Source: Rheum nobile
Taxonomy: Eukaryota; Streptophyta; Magnoliopsida; Caryophyllales; Polygonaceae
Direction of reading: 5' to 3'
DNA length: 64,000 bases
Assembly (NCBI GenBank): GCA_027886185.1
Contig: WOAB01000864.1
Coordinates: 1,426,001-1,490,000 of the forward strand
This document shows, piece after piece, positions 21,586-31,509 of this stretch. The notes under the pieces are model-generated. The model had not been told where the DNA came from. It saw only the letters and a program-made list of their open reading frames with translations, and made no database searches. Made by a program: the position numbers and the translations under genes. The stretch's first letter is position 1. Every line of letters starts with the position of its first letter.

Positions 21586-23337
21586 ATGTCGGGCGAGGAT
21601 ACCACCCAAGAGACTGGCACAGAGACTGCCGCACAGAAAATGCTCCGCGAGATGCATGCTGCCAACCAAGCATTGGCCGCCCAGTTCGCCGAACTCCAGC
21701 GTCAGATTGACGCGTACTCTCGCCAGCAGATGATACGCGAGTTGCTTGCTGCCGGCAAAGCCCAATATGCGCAGCTAGCAGAAATAAAGCGGACGTTAGA
21801 CGAAATCTTAGCTCGCCAGCAACCGGTCCCGGTCACTACGCTAGCTTCGGATCAAGGTCACCAACAGGCCGCAGAATTGAGCGCCCTAGTCCTGGAAAAG
21901 GCGAAGGGTACAACTGTGATGCTTCCCTCCACATCGGATCCCGGCCAACGGGAACACATAGCTACACAGAGGGAAAACATTGTTGATCCGCAGCGACGTC
22001 GACAACGACGGTCTGCCCAGGTAGTGATCCGAGAAGAGAACCCTGCAGTTGCCGAGGCAGATGCTGACGATGTCAAGGTTGACCCTACAAGCGTCTTTAC
22101 AGCCGATGATGAGGGTTGTACAGTCGGCACTTCCGACCACCATGAGGGCCAGGCATATCGCCTTGACTTGCTCTCTAGACGCATGCTGAGCGTCAAGGAG
22201 GGAGCCCTTGCTGACGAACGGGAGAACTTGTTTCACGCTAGATGCGGACTTCAGGATGCGCCGCTCAAGGTGATCATTGATGGGGGTTCTTGCTGCCACA
22301 TTATCAATGAGAAGGTTGGGCGCCATTTCAACCTTTCGACTACAACACACCCCACTCCCTATGACCTCCAGTGGATCTCTGAAGGGTCAGGTAACACAGT
22401 TTCTCGACACAGTCTTATTTCATTTTCTATTAGTCCTTACAACGACACTGTGCTACGTGATGTTACCGCTATGGACGCAACCCATCTGCTTTTGGGTCGT
22501 TCGTGGAAAACTGATCGTCGCGTGCTTCACGACGCGTATTTGAACACTTACCTGTTCAAATACCACGGGAGGCGCGTGACTCTCTTATCCATGATCCCGC
22601 AGAAAATTTTACAAGAACAAGCAGAGCGACAATGCCAGAAGGCTATTGAGGCCGCCAGAACTCCGCCTGCGACGAAACCCGCCCCAGAAAACGCCGGACG
22701 ACAACTCGGTCGAGTCACCGACCGAGTTGGAGCACCTGAGGGACACTCGAGGGACAACTCGGCCGGGTCACCGACCGAGTTACGCTACCTGAGGGAAACT
22801 CGGCCAGAAACTCGGCCGAGTTCTGGGCCGAGTCAGGGCACCTGGACACAACTCGGCCCAAACCCGGCCGAGTCCGCTCCCAGGCCTCCGCCTTGGCCTT
22901 CTGCCTCTTCTGCGTCTACAACTGCTTCTGCATCTACCTTGCGGGGCACCTGTGAACCCAGAGTTCTTCTGGCACATCACCGGGACCTCACACCGGCACT
23001 TCACGGCAAGTCCTCTTGTTTCCTTCTTATTCCTCTCCTTTGCGCCACTACTACGGTAGAGCCCGCACTCCCGCCTGCTATTTTGTCTATTTTGCAGGAC
23101 TTGGAGGACATTCTGCCAGACGAGCTGCCGCCCGGTCTGCCACCAGCGCATGCTATTGCAGAACATATAGCCTACATTCCCGGCGCTTCTCTGTCGCACC
23201 GTGATGCATCTAGAGCTTCTCCTGCGGCGATATGTGTTACCAGGTTCCGTCAGTTTTCGACGAAGCTGACACCTTTCGAGGTCGTATACGCAAGGAACCC
23301 GCTGACGCCTTTGGACATGACACCACACCCGCTGTAG
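21586..23337 (+). pseudogene. Gag-protease-pol relic with in-frame deletion
   Basis: I chose the ATG at 21586 (ACCATGTCGGGC context, MSGEDTTQE) over the in-frame 21556. Residues 1-110 are Gln/Ala/Leu-rich and probably coiled coil. The usual capsid and zinc-knuckle parts of gag are absent. Residues 228-350 are a Ty3-type aspartic protease (IIDGGSCC with catalytic Asp at residue 232, later LLLGRSWKTDRRVLHD). A Pro/Ser-rich linker with repeated ACTCGGCCGAGT words follows. Then come ELPPGLPPAHAI and IPGASLS, the motif just before RT. The frame jumps directly to LTPFEVVYARNPLTPLDM, the end of the integrase core. RT, RNase H and most of integrase are gone, yet the join is in frame. It stops at TAG 23335-23337. 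Confidence 0.85.
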
Positions 23338-23472
23338 GACAAGGAGACCATTGCTGCTGGCAAGTTGGCTGTGCACATTCAGGAGATGCACATGAGGACA
23401 CACACACAGCTGGAGCGACGTGCACTGCAGTACTCAGCCCCGAAGACCAAGGGCAGGCGACGATTGATCTTC
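23338..23472 (+). pseudogene. Integrase tail, first half, after in-frame stop
   Basis: Same frame as the gag-pol relic beyond the TAG. Reads HIQEMHMRTHTQLERRALQY, then a KTKGRRRLIF end, the helix and basic stretch between the integrase core and the GPY/F module. The frame is broken at 23473 by a solo LTR and resumes at 25731. Confidence 0.8.
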
Positions 23473-25730
23473 TGTGATACCCCGTATTTCTGTAAGGATA
23501 TTTTGGAATTTTTTCCGGAAAGCCCGTTTTGTACGTCAGATTTATTTCAGAGAGTTTAAGACATTCTGTAATGTGCTCTATCTCTGTAATATTTTTCTCT
23601 GTGAAATAATATACAGTCGATGTATTTTGGGAGTTAATATTCGTTCGTGTACGAGTATATTTAACCCGGGGTTAAGATTATTACCCAAAAGGTTATTATC
23701 CAAGAGGCAACAAAGGAAAAAGGAAGTTTCCTACCACCTTCCTCCGTTAGGGTTTGCCTATAAAAGGAGGCATGGGAGGAGAGAGAGAGCTCACTCTCAA
23801 AGCTCTCAAACTCTAAAAAACGCTCTCTCCGGGAAAACTCAAGCCGATTGTCGGAGCTCGTTTGGTGTCGTTTCCGGTGGCCAAGAGAAGCTTGGGAGGC
23901 CCTTAAAAGCCTAGAAACCAAGCAAGGCGAAAGACGAGCCAAATCGATCGTCGCAGGTAAGTTTTCTTCTCGCGTATTTCGATTTCTGTTAGCGACGGCG
24001 ACCGCCGGCTTGAAGCGGCGACCGCCGGCTAGAACACGGCGCCCGCCGTGAGGAACCGGCGACCGCCGGCTAGAAGCGGCGCCTGCCGTGAATAGCCCGG
24101 CACCCGCCGTGAAGAAGCCACATCCGCCGTGAAGAGTTGCCTTTGGGCGGCGCCCGCCGCAAGTTTGGTTGTTGGCCGGTTGCTGTCGTGGCTTCCGTGG
24201 CCTTCATTCGGGTTTCGTTTCCTTCTATTCCTTTCGTTCTTTCTTAGATCTATATTGTTGTTTGTTGAATCTAACTTAGGGTTTCTTTGTGGGTCGATCC
24301 GAAGGAATCTGTGCTCCAGATCTGTCCCTGTGTCGAGCCCGGGATCCTGTCGTTAGACTTCATTCAAACTCTGCGGATTAAGGCAAGTGGCGGTTCGCTC
24401 TTGCTCATCGTTCCATATTTACATTAATTATCAGTTGTTTATCTGAGTAATTAATTTGGAATGATTACTGTGTTTATCTGGAATTGGTTTTATAAACTGT
24501 TTTGAAAACTGTAATAATGATATTATAATAGGTTGTATATCTGTTAGAACAACGCTATTATTTATGTTCGCCTTGAGGGCATTTATGTGGATTTATCCTG
24601 AACTATTGTTGTGCTCGAACTGTTAGTTAGTACGAGTATTCGTAGGAACGCCTGGACTCCGAGAGGTCCATTTGTTTCTTTATAACTTGGGGAAAAGGGC
24701 GATCAAGACCCTACGATAGTAGAAGCTTGGACTCTGCGAGGTTCATTCCTTCGATATAAGTCCAGAGGCTTGGATTCTGTGAGGTCCATTCCTTAGTTGT
24801 ATGTCATGCGTGACAGGGCATATGTTTAAAAGTTTATAACGTGATGTGGGTTTTGGAATTAAATAAGATAAAGTGCCCGAGTGCACATAATTAATATACC
24901 TTTGGCGAGTAGTGCAGCTAAGTAAATAGTGCAACTAGGAAAGCTCGTCTCGACTTTTGATCAGAGTACGTTCTCTTTCCAATCTGGATTCGCTGTAAGC
25001 GGTGATGGTGGTCGTGAACCGAAACATCTAAGTCAGCTTTTAAATCACTGATGTGTGATTCTTTAAACGTTCCAGATTTGTCATATTTCCTTAAGACTCA
25101 CTTCCGTTGCAGTCTTCTTTCGGGTCGATTTCTGTGAAGATTCAGTCTTCCAGAATCTTCTCTTGTGTATGCCTTTTGTCATATTCAAGTATAGTATGGT
25201 GGTTGACTAACGTACTCGACTATTATTCGAGAGACGAGGAGTCTAACCTAATACGACTACTTTGAACCTTCTGCTTTGTACCCTTGCATATTCTATTCAG
25301 TAGACTAACCAACCGCAATTGTTCTCTACATGGTTGGCTGGTGTCATCTGTTCGATTCGGCACATCAAATAGAGCGAAGATATGAGGAGACTAGAATGAC
25401 TATGAAGACGACGGTGATTTTTGGATGTTTTAATAATTATCTTTTAATCAGGTTGAGATCCTTGGGCAGGTGATCATTACGATCACAACCCTTTTTGTGA
25501 TATCTTTTATAAGACTTCCGCTGTACTTTGTTTAAACTCTGTATTTATCCTATTCGGGATTGTGATGTAATCCCGAGACTCATATTTTATATGAATAAAG
25601 TTATCATTTTGTATCATTGTATTTCATGATTTGTATTCAAACGGTAAAGCCTGGGGTGACTTTGGTAAGGAATATCGGAGTCACTGGCGGTAATACCTTT
25701 TCAAATGGGTTAATATTTGGGGGTGTTACA
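23473..25730 (+). mobile_element. Solo LTR, Tekay-like family, TSD TCTTC
   Basis: 2,258 bp from TGTGATACCCC to GGGTGTTACA, flanked by TCTTC on both sides (23468-23472, 25731-25735). There is no PBS or internal sequence, so the original element was reduced by LTR-LTR recombination. Motifs shared with the LTRs at 31510 and 46625 include AAGGCAAGTGGCGGTTCGCT, GGTTGTATAT and CTAACCAACC...GGTTGGCTGGTGTCATC. TATAAAAGG (23759-23767) is a likely TATA box. 23995-24165 has repeated GGCGACCGCCGGCT words. Frames inside are not genes. Confidence 0.9.
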
Positions 25731-26050
25731 TCTTCGCCCCGGGCGACTTGGTTTGGCTTCACTTGCGGAAGGAGCGATTTCCTTCCGTCCGCAAGTCTAA
25801 GCTCGACCAACGGGGTGATGGTCCCTTCAGAGTCGTAATAGCAATTGGCAACAACACCTACCAGCTCGAGCTTCCGAACACGTATGGGGTGCATCCGACG
25901 TTCAATGTCGTTGACTTGGCACCATATGTTGAACCCGAGCCTGGTGAGCGTGAAGCGAGGATGCTTCACAACCAAGTAGGGGGGGGTGATGTGACCCTGC
26001 CCTCCATGTCAGCTACAGAGGAGGAAGTCGCCATGAGACATCCGCCTTGA
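25731..26050 (+). pseudogene. Integrase GPY/F module, second half
   Basis: Continues the relic after the solo LTR: FAPGDLVWLHLRKERFPS, RGDGPF, IGNNTYQLELP, FNVVDLAPYVEPEP. This is the GPY/F module that follows the Ty3 integrase core. The frame crosses the polypurine tract (about 25973-25986, AAGTAGGGGGGG), enters the 3' LTR and stops at 26048-26050. There is no chromodomain. Confidence 0.85.
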
Positions 26051-26664
26051 GACTCCTCTACAGCTACATCCATTCTGAGATCGATTAAAAAGATTTACTA
26101 TTTCTGGACATTTCTATAAACAATATTTCTAGTTTTAGTAGCTGCTATTTCTGGGTGATTGCCATTTATGTTAAATGGGCCGCCAGAATTAGTAACTAGA
26201 GAGTCTGGCTCATTAGGTCAACTCTCTAGTATAAATACTCTCTTTTGTCTTCATTTTCAACTACGTCGAAATAGAGCTTGTTTTCCAGTCGAGTAATCTC
26301 CTGCAAACCCGGGCCTTGACGTCACAAAATTAACGCGTTTCTAGTCGAACTATCCTCGCGCGTTAATTCGGTTCCAACTATCCAGTTACTATCCGCAATC
26401 CCGCAACAAGAACTAACACTAGTTCTTGTCGCCCCACAAACCCTAATACCGCAAGTCTTCCTTCCTCCCTACGTCCGCCGCACGCACCACCACAACTCCG
26501 CCTCCTCTTCACCATCACCAACCACCATTCCGCATCCTCTCCGAACACCCTCAGTCCGCAGATCATCATCGTCATCTCTAATCCGAAGAGTTGTTCGCCC
26601 TACTATGCATTCAATCGATCCTTGATAGCGAATCGTAGTCTTTCCATCGGACAAGGTCACATCA
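25987..26664 (+). repeat. 3' LTR of the 19798 element
   Basis: 678 bp, colinear with the 5' LTR but lacking a 10-bp piece near 26521. TATAAATA at 26230-26237. Followed by the target duplication GCTTG. Confidence 0.9.
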
Positions 26665-26731
26665 GCTTGCCCAGATTCAACCCGCCCATATGGGCATGAA
26701 TTTTGGTCAAAACTTGGCCCAGATCTCGCCC
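26665..26731. mobile_element. Resumed end of hAT MITE copy 3
   Basis: GCTTGCCCAGATTCAACCCG to ...GATCTCGCCC matches 29996-30063. The MITE is then truncated; the expected CGGATCCGGGTTTGCTC end is missing. Confidence 0.85.
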
Positions 26732-26754
26732 AGATCATCATCGTCATCTCCAAT
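26731..26754. other. Templated filler at a rearrangement joint
   Basis: The 24-bp CAGATCATCATCGTCATCTC plus CAAT equals 20380-20403 of the 5' LTR exactly. It lies between the truncated MITE and the start of the right arm (TCCAGTAGGGAG). The 3' LTR has CTCT instead of CTCC in this word, so the 5' LTR version is the better source. Confidence 0.75.
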
Positions 26755-26817
26755 TCCAGTAGGGAGAATTTTTTCCTCCACAAGATGGCCAACATGCCAA
26801 TTTGGTGATAGACTTAC

Positions 26818-26941
26818 CCGAACTCCTTGCTGAGACCAAGAGCAACAACTGTTGTAGCCTTTCCTTCTTCGTATCTCTTGGAAAAATCATCCTTAATTCA
26901 CTCAAGGAAAGCAATGGGAACCTGTCTGCCAAGAGATGCCA
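26818..26941 (-). pseudogene. VAMP72: Captured VAMP72-type exon, right arm
   Basis: Exact positional counterpart of 13110-13233, the same 124 bp between acceptor and donor, with the same TGA in place of Arg. The nonsense change predates the duplication. No downstream SNARE-motif exon is present. Confidence 0.8.
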
Positions 26942-27380
26942 CTGCAACGACACATTAAACTGCAAATTGAACCTGTCTGCCAAGAATCCAAGACAACTAA
27001 AAACACCGCATGATACCACATAATCAGAAACTGTAGGTTTCCTACCATGAGTTTATATACGAAACTAGATTAACACCGCACAAATCTAACCTACAAAAAA
27101 TAATCAAATTGAGCCAACTTTTCTCCACATTCCATCGACTCGGGGATGCTTAACATTATCCAAATTGTATGTGGAAGCAAACTCAAAATCAAGTGTTAAT
27201 ATAGGTTCGATTCATAGCACATTCTATATCCTAGAGTCTTAATCACAATTATTTAGACCACAACAGTATATCAAGGTAGGAGGAAAATTAAGGAGTGAAC
27301 TCGGGACACATGTGAAACAAGAGTTTCACCTGAATTTAGAACTCTCAAATACCAAGTGCTAACATGATATGGAGACTTAC

Positions 27381-27789
27381 TCTCACGGCCTTGGCCATCC
27401 GCATCGTCATCATCATCATCTGCAGGTGCAGGTGCAATTTCTTCTCCGAAATCATCCCTCTATGAGAAAACTCCACCATCTCCAATGTCTAGTTCATCTT
27501 CCTCTCCGATAGACAAATTGTATTTGTATTTCTTAGCTGATTTTACCTATAAGAATAAACAGAAGCTCAGATATATCATTGAAAACAAGGAGTCATCAAA
27601 TCTTTTATGTGGTAAAATTAAGCTTTAGTCTCGACCTACCTTCCACTCGCGCTGAGAGCGCAAAACAATCTTATCGAAATCACTAAGTGCATCGTTCTGC
27701 TCCCCAATACGTTTATCCACAAATTGAGATGCCTTCCCACTCTTCTCAAGCCATGAGGAAACAAAAACCAACCTGAGATGAAATTCACA
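27381..27789 (-). pseudogene. NOP14: Captured NOP14 fragment, right arm
   Basis: Exons at 27640-27789 and 27381-27546 with the 93-bp intron between them. It carries the same in-frame TAG as the left copy. It reads GEQNDALSDF where the left arm has GEQKDALSDF; Asn is the residue I expect in NOP14, so the left copy changed after duplication. The leader-like stretch is mirrored at 27878-28180. Confidence 0.8.
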
Positions 27790-28689
27790 GAATACACCCT
27801 TGTCAGTACTTCTGTTCCTCGCTATCGTCTTGGCGGAAGTGGCGGCGGCTTGTCGTCGTCAGAATCTAAAGAGGAGCCTAGGGTGGAGCAGGTGCCTTGC
27901 GTCGGAAGCGGAGAAGAAGGCCAGACATCTCAGAGAAAGAAAAGGCAATGAACCATTTTTTTAGGGTTTCAGATATGGCGCTCGAGTAAACTCGGATGGA
28001 GATACAGGTTGAAGACGGAAGGATATGGAAGTCGGAGAGAGGTCTGAGAGACTGAGACGGAGGTCGGAGCTGGTGATCGGAGACGGAGATGGGAGAGCGA
28101 ACACTTGAAAATATCACGAGCAGGAGAGAGAAAATTAGGCCAAATGTGTTAGCTGGTGTGTAGAAGAGGAAAGGGGTCAAAAGTCAAAAGTTTAAATTTA
28201 GTGGGATATTTTTGAAATAACATTTAACGAAAGGGGCAATGGGCCTTAATCTTTCTAAAAAATATGGGGAAGTGAAAAAATTCCCTAATCAATAAAGAGG
28301 TGAAAAAGACTAAAAGAGACATGATATTTTATTTTTATTTTTTTATTTTATTTTATTGTTTAAATATATAAAGTGACACATGTCTATAATTCATTAAGGA
28401 AAAATCTTACACTTAGTGTAGGTATATCATTGTCCCTCCGATTTAAGGCGGGGGGAAATGAAATGTTCAAAAATAGTGAGTTGTTTTCAAGAGGATGGCA
28501 ATAGAGAGATTAACCTAATCTGAAACTTTTTTCAGGGATAATTTTGTTCGACTAAACAAAATAGATGGGTTAATTTGTCCTAAATATGTTTATTCTGATA
28601 ATGTCATTTGTAATACAGAAAAAAGACTCCAAAACGAGTCAAAGATTCATAAAATAGAGAAAAACTATTAGTATCGATAACACAGGGGG

Positions 28690-29180
28690 GCGTGGGTGGT
28701 ATTTTCATTCATCTTCATTACTTGTACAAGGACATTGCGTCACATACAAAGGTCAAAGACATAATTTAGAGTGATACTTGTTGGTTGTAAGTAAATCTAT
28801 AATATATACACACTGAATTATAGAGTGAGCTTATGTACTTAGTACTTTTAGAGTATAAAATAAAGATTAATTATAGTTATAAAATTTAGGAGATGGAAGT
28901 CTAGGATTAGTGTGACAAAATTATAAAATTTAGGGGGGGAGGGGGGGTGGTATTTTCATTCATCTTCATTACTTGTACAAGGACATTGCGTCACATACAA
29001 AGGGTCAAAGACATAATTTGGAGTGATACTTGTTGGTTGCAAGTAAATCTACAATATATACACACTGAATTACATAGTGAGCTTATGTACTTCGTACTTT
29101 TAAAGTATAAAATAAAGATTAATTATGGTTATAAAATTTAGGAGATGGAAGTCTAGGATTAGTGTGACAAAGTTGTGATC
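28690..29180. repeat. 249-bp tandem duplication, right arm
   Basis: Two head-to-tail copies in inverted orientation relative to 10882-11355, separated by a G-run near 28935-28947. Confidence 0.8.
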
Positions 29181-29451
29181 TTCATTATATTTTTTAGAAA
29201 ATTATTTTTTTCCCATTTTTTTTAAATGTATTATACTTCAAGTGCAAATATAAGAACAAAAAATCATCTATAAAAAAACTCAAAGTGCGAATATAAGCAT
29301 ATTTTTAATGCTCATATGGAATGCATCTTTAATTTGCTAAAGTGCATGTGATAATATGTAAATGTGCATGTTTAATATGTATATCAAAAGTGCACATTTT
29401 AGCTAGTGTATGTTTATTATGTTAAAAGTGCATATGTTAGTATGTTAAAGT

Positions 29452-30087
29452 TAGACCTGAGCAAACGCGGGCCGGCCCGCTCGCCCGCCGAACCCGCCCG
29501 CATAAATGGGCGGATATGGTCACTATATTTAGCCTATTTTAACCGGATAGCCCGGCCCGCCCATGTAAACGGATGAGATTCAATCACTAATAATATCCCA
29601 TTTAGCCCGGATAGTCCACCCGGAAGCCCGAACTAATTTTTAGAAATAAATAAATTAAATTTGTTTTTATGAATGTCTACTGTTATTGCATCTTTAAAGT
29701 GCCAAACATATTTTTTATGGGCGTATTTGTTGGACTAGTTTGGTTTGTAACTGCATCTTCAAAGGGTTGGACAAATTTCTCATGGGCATTTTTGTTGGAC
29801 AAGTGTGTAACATGCATCATGTCTACCGTTTGTAACAAAAGGACAACTTTTTTTTATGGGCATTGTGCCTTAGATTGGATTTGTTATGCTTTGTTTTTTA
29901 CAGGTTTGTCATGTCTCGCGGGCTATATGGGATTCGCGGGCTGCTCGAGTCCGGATGTTCGGGCGAATCCGGGAAGCCTTCCCAACTCGTTTCCTTGGCT
30001 TGCCCAGATTCAACCCGCCCATATGGGCATGAATTTTGGTCAAAACTTGGCCCAGATCTCGCCCGGATCCGGGTTTGCTCTGGTCTA
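29452..30087. mobile_element. hAT-like MITE, copy 2 (right arm)
   Basis: 636 bp, the same length as copy 1. TAGACCTGAGCAAAC at one end and GTTTGCTCTGGTCTA at the other. The flanks GTTAAAGT and GTTAAATT are the 8-bp target duplication with one later mutation. The frame at 29669-30088 is an accident of the MITE sequence. Confidence 0.85.
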
Positions 30088-31509
30088 GTTAAATTGCATA
30101 TTTATCATGTTAAAGTGTATGCTTAATATGCGAAAAAGTACATATGTAATTATGTCAAAGTAGATGTTCAATATTCAAAATTGAGTGCATATGTAAGTAT
30201 ATTAAAGTGCAAATTTAGTATTCTAGATTAAGTGCATGTGTTATGTGTAAGTATGTTAAAGAGCATGTCTAGTAATATAAAATTAAGTGAATATGTAAGG
30301 TATTTTTCGATTTTTTTTTTTAAAATTTCGATTCAATGAGTCACATTTTATTTATATTTTATTTTAATTCTTTTATTTCTAGGTATATGACTTGATTAAA
30401 CATATAATTTATGTACGAAATCACATTAATATTTGTTAATTGATTATTAGTAGAGATTTCTTTATATTATCATACTTATCTTAATTTCATTTGTATTGTC
30501 ACTAATTAGATTTTTTCATTTCTTTAATATTTTTTAAAATGTGAAATTGATGTGCTATTAATCATTAAAAAGAATATCAATATAAAATCTTATTTCTATG
30601 TGTACATCATACTTATTATATTAAAATATAACATATTTTTTCATCTATTAAGGAGATATTTGCACTGACAGAATTCGAACCTAGATGTCATCAGCTACTT
30701 GTTGAGCTAATAAGAGTCGCTTAGGCCTTCTTCCTTTTTTATCGATTAGAAAACACTTAAACCATTTTTAATATTTTTTAGTTATTATTCATAATAGTCA
30801 TGCACTTATACTCGTGCTATGCATGTGTTAGATTTTATAACGTTTTTCGTTATAAGTCAATTATTCTAATCTACTATATATACACTTCGGATCTGGTGCC
30901 GATCTCTCTTACGATGCGGACTGGTGAAGTCGTGACATTTCTGTAATTTTCAGTATTTTTTTTTTAGAATCCATTTTTTTGTGCTTATGAACGCAATACA
31001 CTAAAAATATCTAGGTTCAACATTTTGTAGTGTAAGTTTGTAAACTTTATGCTATAGGTTCACAAACTTACTAAAGGTTTACAAACTAACTTTATACTAA
31101 GCTTCACAAATCTTATGCTAGTGGTTAACAAACTTATAGTAGGTTGATAATACGTTATTACAATGCACTAATGTACCTAGGTTCATAAATATTATGTAAG
31201 AGGTTCACAAATTTAAATTTTCATGAATCAGTAGTTTCACAAATGTGTGATTGAACTGAAGTTCACAAACTTTATACGAGAGGTTCACAACAAATAAAAT
31301 TAAGAGGTTAATAAACACCATTCTAGAGGTTTATAAACCATATTCTGAAGGTTCATAAACCATATTTATAGGGTCATAAACTCTATTCATAGGTTCATAA
31401 ACTCTATTCATAGGTTCATACATCCTATTTTAGAGGTTCATAAACCCTATTCTAGAGGTTCATAAATCCTATTATAGAGGTTCATAACCCATATTTGTAG
31501 GTTCATAAA
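30088..31509. other. Right-arm AT-rich spacer and minisatellite
   Basis: No gene. Mirrors 8540-9958: AT-rich spacer, tRNA-like remnant (about 30670-30725), the end of the inverted-repeat element (about 30870-30935), then the TTCATAAACC minisatellite, which the retrotransposon at 31510 interrupts. Confidence 0.7.

Larger units (their letters stand above)
19798..26664 (+). mobile_element. Defective Ty3/Gypsy retrotransposon with TSD GCTTG
   Basis: LTRs 19798-20485 and 25987-26664 both begin TGATGTGACC and end GGTCACATCA. Flanks 19793-19797 and 26665-26669 are both GCTTG. PBS, polypurine tract and a gag-pol relic are in the expected order. By eye the LTRs differ at about 19 positions plus a 10-bp gap in about 680 bp, so the insertion is not brand new. 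It has lost RT, RNase H and most of integrase, and holds a later solo LTR (23473-25730). It sits inside the third hAT MITE copy. Confidence 0.9.

Noticed and set aside
22780..23403. 207-codon minus-strand frame
   Set aside because: Antisense of the gag-pol relic, with Arg-rich composition from GC-rich codons.
29669..30088. 139-codon frame present in three copies (also 9966-10385 minus, 19464-19805)
   Set aside because: Lies wholly inside the hAT MITE and is conserved only because the MITE is; no domain, and the two overlapping frames are equally open.
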